Origin: Rhizobiaceae bacterium
GTDB taxonomy: Bacteria > Pseudomonadota > Alphaproteobacteria > Rhizobiales > Rhizobiaceae
DNA: 5,856 bases
Direction of reading: 5' to 3'
Assembly (NCBI GenBank): GCA_028865845.1
Contig: JAGWJK010000323.1
Location: 1-5,856, forward strand
The translations under genes were made by a program, and so were the position numbers. Below the pieces are notes generated by a model. That model saw only the letters and a program-made list of their open reading frames with translations, ran no database searches and was not told where the DNA came from. This document shows positions 5,617 to 5,856 of the stretch, piece after piece. Positions within the stretch are counted from its first letter, which is position 1; each line of letters opens with the position of its first letter.

Positions 5617-5856
5617 GACGCAGCTTTCGTTGCAATTGGTAAGGTGAAAACGAACCGCGCGCCGCGCGGTTCATTCTTTTCGGCCCATAGCCGGCCACCA
5701 TGTGACTCGACGATCGAACGGCAGATAGCCAAACCCATTCCCATTCCATGTTGCTTGGTCGTGAAGAAGGGTTCGAAGATCCTTTCCGGAAATTCGATGC
5801 CATCTCCAAGATCGCTTATCTCGATTTGCACCTCGTGACCTACGCGATGCGCCTGC
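5613..5856 (-). CDS. Sensor histidine kinase, C-terminal fragment (cut by the right edge)
   Basis: About 80 residues of the C-terminal HATPase domain of a two-component sensor kinase; the gene begins beyond the window. Visible ATP-binding motifs in order are the G1 box (EISDLGDGI), the F box (IFEPFFTTK) and the G2 box ([18 protein letters not shown]), ending with a GARFVFTLP strand and a short tail. This motif set is typical of PAS-containing, FixL-like kinases of rhizobia, but the sensor part, the phosphorylated His and any membrane segments are not visible. The stop overlaps the ATG of the FixJ-type gene as ATGA. The kinase probably phosphorylates that protein and possibly the two further receivers downstream. 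Confidence 0.92.
   Translation of the reverse strand, partial: QAHRVGHEVQIEISDLGDGIEFPERIFEPFFTTKQHGMGMGLAICRSIVESHGGRLWAEKNEPRGARFVFTLPIATKAAS

Noticed and set aside
3781..5838. Two long plus-strand frames (3781-4554 and 4999-5838) antisense to the response regulators and kinase
   Set aside because: They look alike only because the two FixJ-type genes beneath them are paralogues. Neither shows a protein family, and the minus-strand genes account for the DNA.
1..5856. CRISPR arrays, tRNA/rRNA genes, insertion sequences, attachment sites
   Set aside because: I saw no regularly spaced repeats, tRNA-like cloverleaf, transposase motifs or terminal inverted repeats in the window.

Overview
The window looks like part of a rhizobial (Hyphomicrobiales, Rhizobium/Sinorhizobium/Agrobacterium-like) alphaproteobacterial genome. 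The evidence is GC-rich coding sequence with strong third-position bias, FixJ-type response regulators, a DUF2165 membrane protein, and a pyrrolysine-free MttB-family protein divergent from a GcvA-type LysR regulator. The species cannot be named from this alone.

Left part (1-1196): an open frame runs off the left edge on the minus strand and is only weakly supported. An AT-rich intergenic stretch follows with LacI-like operator dyads. Next come a possible small protein of 56 aa (280-450, GTG start with a strong ribosome binding site), about 180 bases without a gene that include a perfect 10-bp hairpin, and a four-helix DUF2165 membrane protein (634-1125, plus). This gene converges on mttB across a 71-base gap containing a terminator-like hairpin.

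Middle part (1197-3774): an MttB-superfamily methyltransferase (minus) and a LysR regulator (plus) are transcribed divergently from an 88-base gap. A perfect 15-bp dyad of T-N11-A form overlaps both a -10-like hexamer and the start codon of the LysR gene. This suggests autoregulation and a possible leaderless mRNA. The simplest reading is that the LysR protein controls the methyltransferase in response to a methylated amine or betaine-like compound. No corrinoid protein or reductive activator is visible in the window.

Right part (3904-5856, all minus): a tightly packed signalling operon. In transcription order it holds the C-terminal end of a sensor histidine kinase (cut by the window), a FixJ-type regulator, a stand-alone receiver, and a second FixJ-type regulator. 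The junctions are a 4-base ATGA overlap, a 2-base gap and a 1-base gap, so translational coupling is likely. One kinase apparently feeds three receivers, two of which carry LuxR/FixJ DNA-binding domains. The input signal is unknown because the sensor part lies outside the window.

Most of the window is ordinary for a rhizobial genome. The items most worth a second look are the LysR operator/start arrangement, the one-kinase/three-receiver operon, and the paired dyads at 178-211. No clearly novel system is visible.
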